Shown one piece after another: positions 19,600 to 29,331 of a stretch of 64,000 bases of DNA. How positions within the stretch are numbered: the first letter of the stretch is position 1; each line of letters opens with the position of its first letter. The translations under genes were made by a program, and so were the position numbers. Under the pieces are notes generated by a model that saw only the letters and a list, made by a program, of their open reading frames with translations, had not been told where the DNA came from and did no database searches. Origin of the DNA: a bacterium (GTDB lineage: Bacteria; SZUA-79; Acidulodesulfobacterales; Acidulodesulfobacteraceae); assembly GCA_021850985.1 (NCBI GenBank), contig JAJZJX010000005.1, forward strand, positions 1-64,000, written 5' to 3'.

Positions 19600-20430
19600 A
19601 TGAAAATTATTACCGGAATAGCCGAGATGAAAGAATTCTCGCATAATTTAAAAAAAGCCGAAAAAAAAATTTCTTTCGTGCCTACTATGGGAAAACTTCA
19701 CGGCGGACACGTTAAACTTATAGAATCGGCTAAACGTTACGGGGAAACAGTAGTTTCTATATTCGTAAACCCGCTGCAGTTCGGACATGGCGAAGATTTC
19801 GATAAATATCCGAGAGACATCGAAAACGATGAAAAAATCTTATCGGACTTGTCTGTTCCGGTTCTTTTTTATCCTGAATCCGATATAGTAAAAAATACCG
19901 GTACTTTTATCGTTAATCCCGAATATTCAAAAAAATTGGAGGGGCTTTTCAGGCCTTCGCATTTTCAGGGCGTACTTACTATAGTTATGAAACTTTTCTG
20001 CATAGTCGAACCCGATTTTGCTTTTTTCGGCTTAAAAGATTATCAGCAGTTCGCGTTAATAAAGAAAATGGCGGAAGATTTTTTTTTAAACGTAAAAATT
20101 ATTCCCGTGGAAACCGTCAGGGAAGAATCCGGCATTGCAATGAGTTCGAGAAATACATATTTAGACGGCTCCGGAAAAGATGCGGCAAGCGCATTTTATA
20201 AAATTCTTTCTCATACGGCATATTTATTTAAAAAAGGAGAAAAGTCGGCGGAAAGATTAACCGGATTTGCCATAAAAGAGCTTATAAAAAACGGATTTAA
20301 AGTAGACTACGTCGAAATAACGGATTATGCGCTTAATAAAAAATATAGCGATGCCGAGAAAGGCGATATTCTTCTTGCTGCAATCAGGTATAAAGGGGTC
20401 AGGCTCATAGACAATATTTTTTTGAGTTGA
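19600..20430 (+). CDS. panC: Pantothenate synthetase (pantoate-beta-alanine ligase)
   Basis: 'SFVPTMGKLHGGHVKLIESAKRYGETVVSIFVNPLQFGHGEDFDKYPR', 'FFGLKDYQQFALIKKM', 'MSSRNTYL'. Confidence 0.96.
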   Translation: MKIITGIAEMKEFSHNLKKAEKKISFVPTMGKLHGGHVKLIESAKRYGETVVSIFVNPLQFGHGEDFDKYPRDIENDEKILSDLSVPVLFYPESDIVKNTGTFIVNPEYSKKLEGLFRPSHFQGVLTIVMKLFCIVEPDFAFFGLKDYQQFALIKKMAEDFFLNVKIIPVETVREESGIAMSSRNTYLDGSGKDAASAFYKILSHTAYLFKKGEKSAERLTGFAIKELIKNGFKVDYVEITDYALNKKYSDAEKGDILLAAIRYKGVRLIDNIFLS

Positions 20431-20526
20431 AAAATGAAATTTTTATGATATTATTTAAGTGTAATTAAATCCGTAATACAATTAATTAAAATAAATAAAT
20501 ACCAAGAAAAATCCTAAGAGGCGCAT

Positions 20527-21807
20527 ATGAAAGAAGATATATTTCTCACCGTAATATTTAATGCAGAAGAGATAGCAAAAACAACTTCTAAAAAAGATAA
20601 AGTTATTTATTGCAAATATCCCAAAATAGAGCAGAAAATTAAAATTATTGAAAAATTAGAAAAAAAAGCCGCCGAAGACTGTATAAAATTCAATCAAAGA
20701 CGATTATCAAGCATATTTAAACCTGTTTTTGAAGGCAGAATATTGTTTTATAACAATAAATCGGATATTTTACCGGAATTTAACGATGTCGACGACTTTA
20801 TTAATTTTGCCGGCGGTTTTCTTGAACGGCTAAAAAATCATTACGGTATAGACGTTATAGATTATTCCGCAATAACTCTAAGCAGTAAATCAATACTTAA
20901 AGAATATGCGCCGCACGCATTCGATTTCGAAATTTTTAATTACAATTTTGCGACCCATAAAGCCGTAAAAACAGATTTTATCAAATCGTCCAATATTAAA
21001 AAAATTAATGAAATAGCCATGCATGTAATAGACGAAAAGAAATCTGTTTCTGCCGCCGGACGAAAACTTACAAAAACCAAAGAAGAAGCCGAAGTAAAAC
21101 CTAAAACTGCAGGAAAATCAAAAAACGCAATATCTAAACAGCCGCTTTCTAAAAAAACAGTCGAAATTAAAAGCGGTTTAACGGATATAATTCCGGAAAT
21201 TTGCGAAGTGGAATACGTCGAAAACGAAAAAAATATAGGCGAACAGATAGATATTATCTCTTTAAGCTGGAGCCGTTTAAGCCCGTCGGAAAATATTCCC
21301 GTTTTAGAATATGGACAGCCCGTGGAAATTTCCGGCGAAAGCATGGTCAGGATATATTTTCAAAAACCGAACGTCAGGCTGGTGGTATGGAGATTTAGGC
21401 AAAAACCAGAATCTTCTGCGTATAAACCAATACTTAGGATTTATAAAGACGACGATATGCTGTGGTATGAAGTTTTAGACGGATATTACGGCAGCAGATA
21501 CGTTATCTTTCCTGAAGACCTCGAACTTTCGCAGACATGGGTGGATATTGGATACTTAACGGACGAAGGGAATTTTATTTTTATAGCGAGAAGCCCTATA
21601 TGGCCGCCCTCCTGTCTTTATAAAAAGCTGCCTAAATTAAAACTCGAAAGAAAAATTAACGGTATGGGCGGCAGGATTTTCATTGGAGCCACCGAATCTA
21701 TCCCCGGCGGTAAAAATCTGCCCGTTAATATTAATATTACAACTTCCGGAGCCGGTTTTTCCGCCTCGGGAGAAGGATTTACGCAGTCGGGAGAAGGCGT
21801 AAGGTAA
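20527..21807 (+). CDS. DUF4912 domain protein
   Basis: C-terminal 'KPILRIYKDDDMLWYEVLDGYYGSRYVIFPEDLELSQTWVDIGYLTDEGNFIFIARSPIWPPS' resembles DUF4912; adjacent to a GH57 cluster. Confidence 0.65.
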   Translation: MKEDIFLTVIFNAEEIAKTTSKKDKVIYCKYPKIEQKIKIIEKLEKKAAEDCIKFNQRRLSSIFKPVFEGRILFYNNKSDILPEFNDVDDFINFAGGFLERLKNHYGIDVIDYSAITLSSKSILKEYAPHAFDFEIFNYNFATHKAVKTDFIKSSNIKKINEIAMHVIDEKKSVSAAGRKLTKTKEEAEVKPKTAGKSKNAISKQPLSKKTVEIKSGLTDIIPEICEVEYVENEKNIGEQIDIISLSWSRLSPSENIPVLEYGQPVEISGESMVRIYFQKPNVRLVVWRFRQKPESSAYKPILRIYKDDDMLWYEVLDGYYGSRYVIFPEDLELSQTWVDIGYLTDEGNFIFIARSPIWPPSCLYKKLPKLKLERKINGMGGRIFIGATESIPGGKNLPVNINITTSGAGFSASGEGFTQSGEGVR

Positions 21808-21857
21808 ATATTATTTGATTAAATTAATAAATTATAAAATAAATCGGAGATAATATA

Positions 21858-23552
21858 ATGTTTGAGGCGAATAAAAAAAATACGGGCAAGTGGCTGCCCG
21901 TATTGCATTTTCATCTTCCTTACGTCAGGCATCCCGAGAGTTCTAAATATTTAGAAGAAGAGTGGTATTTCGAAGCCGTTACGGAAACATATCTGCCTTT
22001 GCTCGAATGTTTTGACGACCTTGAAAACGACGGCGTAGATTTTAATCTGACTATGTCGTTAACGCCTACGCTTTTAAGTATGATGAACGACGACCTTCTT
22101 TCGGAACGGCTTAAAGATTATATAGCAGTCAGGCTTAAAGTTCTTGACGAAGAGGCTTTTCGAACGGAAGGCGATCCCGAATTTCATCCGGTAACTCTGT
22201 TTTACAGAAAAAGATACAGAAACTGGTATGAAAAAATTAAAGATAACGGAGGAAAATATCTTATAGACGGCTTTTTGAAACATTTCAGAAACGGACATTT
22301 AGATATTATAACTTCTTCCGCTACCCATGCTTTTTTAATCGCTATGGTCGGCGAACCTGAAGCTATTGCCGCACAAATAGAAGTCGGCATAGAAACGCAT
22401 AAAAATATACTCGGCGTTATTCCTAAAGGTATATGGCTGCCGGAATGCGGTTATACGGAAGGTTTTGACGGTATTCTTAATAAATACGGACTTTATTATA
22501 CTTTTTTAGACAGGCACGGCATAGATTTTGCCAAACCTAATCCGATTAACGGTTGTTTTTCCCCAATAATAACCCCTTTTAACGTAGTAATGTTCGGCAG
22601 GGACCCTGAAAGTTCCAGACAGGTCTGGTCGTCTAAGGAAGGGTATCCAGGTACTCCGGTTTACAGGGAGTTTTATAGAGACGTAGGCTTTGATTTGGAC
22701 TTGCCGCATTTGACTCCTTTAAGGCACGGAAGCCTTAAAACTTTTACCGGTCTTAAATATTACGCAATTACCGGACAGGGTAATTATAAAGAAGCTTACA
22801 GACCTTCGGCGGCTAAGCGCAAAGCGTATGAACACGGCGCTCAGTTCGTCTTTCACAGGGAACTGCAGACTAAGTATTTAAAAAATTATATAGACGAACC
22901 CGTAGTAACTTCTATGTATGATGCGGAACTTTTCGGACACTGGTGGTTTGAAGGCCCTTGGTGGCTTGAAGCCGTTTTTAGAAGAATTAGCGAGAACAGT
23001 TTAGTAAAATCGGCAAAAGCAATAGATATAGCCGATGAAACAATTTTAAAACTAAACGGTCTTTTAAAAAAATACGACGACGAAAAGTCTTATCTTAAAT
23101 TAGTCGAAAATATCAATATAAATAATGCAAAAAACGGCGTTTTTATTGCACAGCCCGCAACTTCGTCCTGGGGAGGCGGCGGTTATGCCGAGGTTTGGCT
23201 TAACGGAAAAAACGACGTTATACAGCCTTTTTTGTCCGACATCGCATCTGTTCTTATAGATATTTGCAAAAACGGTATTAATCGTGTAAAATATCCCGAA
23301 GTATTAAACCAGGGCGCAAGGGAGCTGATACTTGCACAATCCAGCGACTGGCCTTTCATGCTGACTACCGGACAGGCCGTCAGTTATGCCGAAAGGAGAG
23401 TTAAAGCCCATTTAGTCAGGGCAAAACGATGTATTTTAATGGCGATAGGCGAAGAGCCGATGGATAAAGTCTGGTTTGACGATATTTCAGGCAAGGACAA
23501 CATCTTTCCTAAACTTGATGCGTTAAGTTTATACGGAAAGGATATATGTTGA
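21858..23552 (+). CDS. GH57 family alpha-glucan branching enzyme-like protein (DUF1957-type)
   Basis: 'VLHFHLPYVRHPESSKYLEEEWYFEAVTETYLPLLECF', 'IPKGIWLPECGYTEG', 'TSMYDAELFGHWWFEGPWWLEAVFR'. Confidence 0.85.
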   Translation: MFEANKKNTGKWLPVLHFHLPYVRHPESSKYLEEEWYFEAVTETYLPLLECFDDLENDGVDFNLTMSLTPTLLSMMNDDLLSERLKDYIAVRLKVLDEEAFRTEGDPEFHPVTLFYRKRYRNWYEKIKDNGGKYLIDGFLKHFRNGHLDIITSSATHAFLIAMVGEPEAIAAQIEVGIETHKNILGVIPKGIWLPECGYTEGFDGILNKYGLYYTFLDRHGIDFAKPNPINGCFSPIITPFNVVMFGRDPESSRQVWSSKEGYPGTPVYREFYRDVGFDLDLPHLTPLRHGSLKTFTGLKYYAITGQGNYKEAYRPSAAKRKAYEHGAQFVFHRELQTKYLKNYIDEPVVTSMYDAELFGHWWFEGPWWLEAVFRRISENSLVKSAKAIDIADETILKLNGLLKKYDDEKSYLKLVENININNAKNGVFIAQPATSSWGGGGYAEVWLNGKNDVIQPFLSDIASVLIDICKNGINRVKYPEVLNQGARELILAQSSDWPFMLTTGQAVSYAERRVKAHLVRAKRCILMAIGEEPMDKVWFDDISGKDNIFPKLDALSLYGKDIC

Positions 23553-23588
23553 TACGCAAATCGAATATTAATTAATTTTACGCGAAAT

Positions 23589-25400
23589 ATGAATCTTATA
23601 TTATGGTGGCATATGCATCAGCCGGAATACAGAAATTCCGACGGCGAATTTGCGTTGCCTTGGGTTTATCTTCACGCCATAAAAGATTACATCGACATGC
23701 CGCTTACGATAGTTTCTAATTCCGGCATGAAAGCTAACATAAATATTACCCCCGTATTAATTGACCAGTGGCAGGATTATAACTCTCGTATAGAAAAAGC
23801 TCTCGCAGAAAAGAATACAAAAAAAGCGCTCGATATTTTACCCGATAAATTTTTAAAACCGCTTTTATTTAAAAGCGTTGACGACGGCGGAGAAGACATA
23901 AGAAAATGGATGTGCGATCACTATATATGGTCTAATTATGAACAGATGGTTTGCAGATTTGACGATTATAAGGCTTTATACGACCTTGCTTTGTCAGGTT
24001 CCCGCCAAAGATACTTAAACGACGTTTTTTATTTCGATTTGTGCGTATGGTTTCATCTGTCCTGGTGCGGCGAGTGCATGAAAAGATATGATCCGGTAAT
24101 AAATTATTTAATAAGGAAAGGTTCAGGCTATACGGAAGAAGATAGAAGAGTATTACTAAAAAGACTTTTAGAATGGATGAAATACGGCATTACTTTATAT
24201 GGATTTCCTGCGGTAAAAGGCGGAGAGCCGCCGGAAACGTTCCCTGAATATCCGCATATGATAGAAAAAAGCAAACTTGATGGATTAAATTCCCGAAAAA
24301 AAGGCGAATACGAAATCAGTCTGTCGCCCCATTATCACCCCATAATACCTTTAATGTTAGATATTCACTGCGGAGGAATTTCGGCTCAGATGACAGGCAT
24401 ATATTACGAGCCGGTCGGATTCGAAAGATACGGCGGAGGATTGGAAAGCGCAAAAAGACATATAGATTCTTTAAACGGATATTATAAATATACCGCAAAA
24501 AAAAATAGTATAAAAGCTATGTGGCCTTCCGAGGGAGCGCTTTCGCAAGAAACGCTTCAACTCTTTAACGAATACGGTATAGACATATGCGCAAGCGGCG
24601 AAGAGCTTTTATCTTCCTCGCTGGGCATCGATGCCCATAAACCCGTTTTTTCGCAAGGGAAAAATATTATACCCTTATACAGGGCTTATAGATGGAAAGA
24701 TACCGGCGTCAAGATGTTATTTAGGGATTCGGGACTTTCCGACCTTATAGGCTTTACATATTCTAAATGGAGGGGAGACGATGCGGCAAATAATCTTGTC
24801 GATAAACTTAACTCCATAGACGATTTTGATAAAGATGCGATAGTTTCTATTATATTGGACGGCGAAAATCCTTGGGAATACTATTACGAAAACGGTTTTT
24901 ATTTTTTGAACGACTTGTATTCTTTGGTATCTTCGTCCGTTAAAATTACGCCTCTTCTGTTAAGCGAAGCCGCCGCCTTATGCAATGAAAACGACGGAGC
25001 ATGTATGAAGCTCGATTATATCGTGCCGGGTTCGTGGGTAAACGGAAATTTAAGAATGTGGGTCGGGGAAGAACAGAAAAATAAAGCTTGGTCTATGCTC
25101 AACGACGCAAAAAATGTCCTGATAGATTCGATTCAAGAGGGAAAGATTAATAAAACCGATTTAGAAATGGCTTTAAAGTATCTAATGGCTGCAGAAGGCT
25201 CAGACTGGTTCTGGTGGCTCGGACCAGAAAGCCCTTTATTTTCCCAGTCTTCTATGGAAAAAATTTTCAGGGATTTTTTAAAAAATATTTATTTGAAAAC
25301 CGGCAAAAAAGTGCCGGATTTGCTTTACGAATCTTTATCTTCCACTAAAAATCTTATAGCCGAACATGGCGGAATAATGAAAAGAGGCGGAGATATATAG
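23589..25400 (+). CDS. GH57 family glycoside hydrolase
   Basis: 'MNLILWWHMHQPEYRNSDGEFALPWVYLHAIKDYIDMP', 'KAMWPSEGALSQETLQLFNEYGIDICASGEE', 'SIILDGENPWEYY'. Confidence 0.88.
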   Translation: MNLILWWHMHQPEYRNSDGEFALPWVYLHAIKDYIDMPLTIVSNSGMKANINITPVLIDQWQDYNSRIEKALAEKNTKKALDILPDKFLKPLLFKSVDDGGEDIRKWMCDHYIWSNYEQMVCRFDDYKALYDLALSGSRQRYLNDVFYFDLCVWFHLSWCGECMKRYDPVINYLIRKGSGYTEEDRRVLLKRLLEWMKYGITLYGFPAVKGGEPPETFPEYPHMIEKSKLDGLNSRKKGEYEISLSPHYHPIIPLMLDIHCGGISAQMTGIYYEPVGFERYGGGLESAKRHIDSLNGYYKYTAKKNSIKAMWPSEGALSQETLQLFNEYGIDICASGEELLSSSLGIDAHKPVFSQGKNIIPLYRAYRWKDTGVKMLFRDSGLSDLIGFTYSKWRGDDAANNLVDKLNSIDDFDKDAIVSIILDGENPWEYYYENGFYFLNDLYSLVSSSVKITPLLLSEAAALCNENDGACMKLDYIVPGSWVNGNLRMWVGEEQKNKAWSMLNDAKNVLIDSIQEGKINKTDLEMALKYLMAAEGSDWFWWLGPESPLFSQSSMEKIFRDFLKNIYLKTGKKVPDLLYESLSSTKNLIAEHGGIMKRGGDI

Positions 25401-25411
25401 ATTGAAACCAT

Positions 25412-27580
25412 ATGACTAAATTTATATTAGGATTTCATTGTCACCAGCCGGTAGGCAATTTTGATTTCGTTTTTAAAGAAGTTCATCAAAAATCATATTC
25501 GCCGCTTATCAGAACCCTTTTCGGGCTTAACGTAAAATTCTGCCTGCATGCATCCGGAGTACTTTTGGAATGGTGGAAAGAGAACGATCCTGAATTAATA
25601 GACATAATAGCCGAAGGCGTAAATTCAGGGACTATAGAAATTATAGGCGGAGGATATTACGAACCTATTCTTGCCATGATTCCTCCTAAAGACAGATTAA
25701 AACAGCTTGAAATGCTTAATGAAGCATTAAAAAGTCTTTTCGGCGTATATCCTTCAGGTGCTTGGATAACGGAAAGAATATGGCAGCCGGATATAATTAA
25801 AGATTTAAAGTCGGCTGGTTTAAATTATGCTTTTTTGGATGATTTTCAATTTTTTCAAGCAGGTATTTCTCCGGACTGTATAGATTCGGTTTTTAGAACC
25901 GAATACGGCGGCGAATATTTCGATATTTTTCCTATACACGAAAGATTAAGATACAAGATACCTTTTGCGGAACCGTCCGAGTCTTTAAACGAGATATTAT
26001 ATATAAACGGAAGGCGTTCCGATTTGTCGGTTATGTTCGACGACGGCGAAAAAATGGGCGGCTGGCCGGATACTTTTGACTGGGTTTACGGAAAAGAGGG
26101 AAGCAAAGGCTGGCTGGAAAATTTTATCAATAAAGCCAATTCAAAAGACGAAAACAATCCTTATTCGGACATAATTTTTGAACTTCCTTCTAATTTATTG
26201 TGCAATACCGAAAAAAGAAATAATGTATATCTGCCTATTTCAAGTTACAGGGAAATGGGAGAATGGACGCTGCCGCCAAAAACAAGAGACGCCTGCGAAA
26301 AAATAAAATTACACTATCCTTCCGCTCCTTTAAGTTCCGGCATATGGCATAATTTTTTAACAAGATATCCTGAATCTAATCTCCAGCATAAAAGGATGCT
26401 TAATTTAAGCATAAAAATAGATTATATACAAAACACATACGGTAAAAATCTTAACGAAGCCGCCTTAGAGCTTCTTAAATCTCAGGCTAACGACGCATAC
26501 TGGCACGGAGTATTCGGCGGCATTTATCTGCCTCATTTAAGAAGGGCGGTACATAATGCGCTTCTATCCTCCTACGTTTTTTATAAAGATGCTTTCAACG
26601 AAAAAATAGAGATAGAATGTTTTGATTTTGATTCGGACGGAGAAAAAGAGTTTTTGCTTTCAAACGATTTTTGGTGCATAATTTATAAGCCTTCGTCGGC
26701 TTCTTTTTCTGCGTTAGACTATATAGGAAAGGACTTAATTCATTCTCTCGGCGACGTATTCTGCCTTCATGAAGAATACGACATTTTAAAAATAAAAGAA
26801 AAAAACTCAAAAGAAGAAAGTGCGGATAAAAATATAAAAAATAAAAGCGGTTCGGATGACGAGCCGCCAAAAACTATACATGACGAAACTAAATACCCTA
26901 CCGATTTATCTGAAGACGATCTTTTAACATATAAAGATATTCTTTCTCCTTTTGAAATTTTATTTAATAATAAACCTCTTTTCTTTTCCGGTACGGACAT
27001 AAAAAATATATGCGGAAATAACGGTAAAAATTATATCATCATAGAAACCAAAGCATATCCCGCCGTTAACGGCGGCGGTGAAACAGGCCGCAATAATAAC
27101 TTAAATAATTTAACGGATATAAAACCTGAAAGCATAGCCGATGAAATTTTAGAACTAAACATAAAAATAGACGAAAGTATATCTTTTCTTATAAGTTCAA
27201 GACCAAAGATATCGGGAAATTTAGAAGTAATTTTCAGATTTGCATTTCCTGGCGGCGACGGTCCTGCAGTCAGCGCAGATATTGAAGGGGATATAAGAGG
27301 AATTAATGATAACTTTAAAAAAACCAATGCGGCGGGATGCGATAATTTTATATATTTAAAAGATACTTTCTGGGGCGGAAAAATAACGCTGCAAGAGCGG
27401 ACGGACTCTAATTTTTTAAAAAATTACGATACCGTATTTAAACCTTTGACGACTATTTCGCTTTCCGAAAGCGGATACGAAAGGATTTTTCAGGGTATAG
27501 AGTTAAGATATAATTTTAATTTAAATACGGAAGAAGATTTTCGTAGTATAATATCTATAGGCGCAGAAAAAATAAATTAA
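25412..27580 (+). CDS. GH57 family alpha-amylase / 4-alpha-glucanotransferase-like protein
   Basis: 'LGFHCHQPVGNFDFVFKEVHQKSYSPLIRTL', 'GAWITERIWQPDIIKDLKSAGLNYAFLDDFQF', 'MFDDGEKMGGWPDTFDWVYG'; C-terminal DUF1926-like region. Confidence 0.88.
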   Translation: MTKFILGFHCHQPVGNFDFVFKEVHQKSYSPLIRTLFGLNVKFCLHASGVLLEWWKENDPELIDIIAEGVNSGTIEIIGGGYYEPILAMIPPKDRLKQLEMLNEALKSLFGVYPSGAWITERIWQPDIIKDLKSAGLNYAFLDDFQFFQAGISPDCIDSVFRTEYGGEYFDIFPIHERLRYKIPFAEPSESLNEILYINGRRSDLSVMFDDGEKMGGWPDTFDWVYGKEGSKGWLENFINKANSKDENNPYSDIIFELPSNLLCNTEKRNNVYLPISSYREMGEWTLPPKTRDACEKIKLHYPSAPLSSGIWHNFLTRYPESNLQHKRMLNLSIKIDYIQNTYGKNLNEAALELLKSQANDAYWHGVFGGIYLPHLRRAVHNALLSSYVFYKDAFNEKIEIECFDFDSDGEKEFLLSNDFWCIIYKPSSASFSALDYIGKDLIHSLGDVFCLHEEYDILKIKEKNSKEESADKNIKNKSGSDDEPPKTIHDETKYPTDLSEDDLLTYKDILSPFEILFNNKPLFFSGTDIKNICGNNGKNYIIIETKAYPAVNGGGETGRNNNLNNLTDIKPESIADEILELNIKIDESISFLISSRPKISGNLEVIFRFAFPGGDGPAVSADIEGDIRGINDNFKKTNAAGCDNFIYLKDTFWGGKITLQERTDSNFLKNYDTVFKPLTTISLSESGYERIFQGIELRYNFNLNTEEDFRSIISIGAEKIN

Positions 27581-27607
27581 TAAAAGCCTTGCAAGTTTTC
27601 CTGTAAG

Positions 27608-27643
27608 GTCATTGCGGGTTGCGAAGCGACGAAGCAATCTCGT
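27608..27643. repeat. GTCATTGCGGGTTGCGAAGCGACGAAGCAATCTCGT intergenic element
   Basis: Resembles the widely distributed 'GTCATTGCGAG..GAAGCAATCTC' intergenic palindrome class; single copy in this window. Confidence 0.55.
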
Positions 27644-27663
27644 AAATAAAAGCGGGTTAAAAA

Positions 27664-29310
27664 ATGAGAGAATTTAATAACGAAATATGGTTTGTCGGGG
27701 CGGAAATGTCTCCTTTGGTAAAAGCGGGAGGTCTCGGCGACGTAATGGGCAGCCTTCCTAAATTTTTGCTTAGGGCGGGCATTAACGTGCGGGTGGTAAT
27801 TCCTTATTATAAAAACATAATTCCCAAAAATTTATTAGATATAAGGGAAACTTATCCCGCAGGCAGAGTAAATTTCGGGGAAATTCCTTTTGAGTTTGGA
27901 ATTAAAACTGGTTTTGCCATGGGCGATATTCCCATAGTACTGATAGAGCAGAATCATTTTTTTAACAGGGAGGAAGTTTACGGTACTCATGGAGGGGTTT
28001 GCGCTTATAAAGACAATTTGTGGCGGTATGCAATGCTTGCACACGGTACGGCATACGCAATGAAAATTCTTGGAATGCCTTTAGTCATCCATACCCATGA
28101 CTGGTCCGGCGGCTTTGTTCCCGCCGTCATAAGGCAGACTTTCGGAGATAAAAAAGTTTCGGTAAACGTAAGCGGTTCTATCGAAGGCATTTTAAGCGGC
28201 AAATTGAGCAGGCGCGTAAATGCAAACGGATTAAGACCGGCCATAGCGTTTACTATACATAACTTAGGATATCAAGGGGTTTACGGTTTGGACGATTTTT
28301 ACGACATAGGTCTAGATTTTAAATATAATTCTTCCGGCGCCTACGAACATTTCGGCACTATAAACAGCCTAAAAGGCGGGATTAAGCTTTCTGACATAGT
28401 TACTACGGTAAGTCCTACCTACGCCGAAGAAATAACGGACAGCAGATTCGGCTTCGGACTTGACGGCGAGCTGAAAAATCTCCGTAATACGGGACGGCTG
28501 AAAGGGATACTTAACGGCATAGATTTAGACTACTGGAACCCGAAAACCGACAGATTTATAAGCTATAATTTAAATATCAAAAACGACGGATACGGAATTA
28601 AAGATTACGGCGAATGGAAAAAATTTAAATTAAATAATAAAAAGGCGCTATTTTCGGAAATTTCACTGCCTTTAAAAACAGATAAAGACGGTAAAATGCT
28701 TCCTCTTATAGGCGTCGTAAGCAGGCTTACCGAGGAAAAAGGCATAAACGAATTTTTAGACGCGCTTTTTAACTGGAAAGATTTTCCGTTTCAAGCGGTA
28801 ATACTCGGCAGCGGCAAGGATTATATAGAGGGGAAGGCAAATTATCTTGCAGAAGTTTTCAAAGACAAGGTATTTGCGCAAACAGGAAAATACGACGAAG
28901 CTCTTTCCCATAAAATATATGCGGCGTCGGATATTTTCGTAATGCCTTCAAAGTTCGAGCCTTGCGGATTGTCGCAGATGATTGCCATGAGATACGGATG
29001 TGTTATTGCTGCCGGTGATACGGGCGGTCTTCATGATACCGTTTCGGATATTGCAAATCCTGCCGTTAAAAATCCGTCGGGAATATTAGTTAAATATGCA
29101 GATGCCAACGGAATTGCATGGGCGCTTAATTCTTTGTATAATATTTATGCATCCGAAATAGCAGTTGAAGAAAGCCGGAAAACCGCCGGCAGACAAAAAG
29201 GCGGAGATCCGGAATGGAGAGATATCGTTATTAATTCCGCCAATAAACATTTTGGATGGGAAGATTCCGCAAAAGTTTATGAAGGACTTTATTATGATAT
29301 TATTAAATAA
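27664..29310 (+). CDS. glgA: Glycogen synthase (ADP-glucose type)
   Basis: 'WFVGAEMSPLVKAGGLGDVMGSLPKFL', 'HTHDWSGGFVPAVIRQ', 'GVVSRLTEEKGI', 'PSKFEPCGLSQMIAMRYG'. Confidence 0.95.
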   Translation: MREFNNEIWFVGAEMSPLVKAGGLGDVMGSLPKFLLRAGINVRVVIPYYKNIIPKNLLDIRETYPAGRVNFGEIPFEFGIKTGFAMGDIPIVLIEQNHFFNREEVYGTHGGVCAYKDNLWRYAMLAHGTAYAMKILGMPLVIHTHDWSGGFVPAVIRQTFGDKKVSVNVSGSIEGILSGKLSRRVNANGLRPAIAFTIHNLGYQGVYGLDDFYDIGLDFKYNSSGAYEHFGTINSLKGGIKLSDIVTTVSPTYAEEITDSRFGFGLDGELKNLRNTGRLKGILNGIDLDYWNPKTDRFISYNLNIKNDGYGIKDYGEWKKFKLNNKKALFSEISLPLKTDKDGKMLPLIGVVSRLTEEKGINEFLDALFNWKDFPFQAVILGSGKDYIEGKANYLAEVFKDKVFAQTGKYDEALSHKIYAASDIFVMPSKFEPCGLSQMIAMRYGCVIAAGDTGGLHDTVSDIANPAVKNPSGILVKYADANGIAWALNSLYNIYASEIAVEESRKTAGRQKGGDPEWRDIVINSANKHFGWEDSAKVYEGLYYDIIK

Positions 29311-29331
29311 TTCGGGCGGCTTGCCGGTCAG

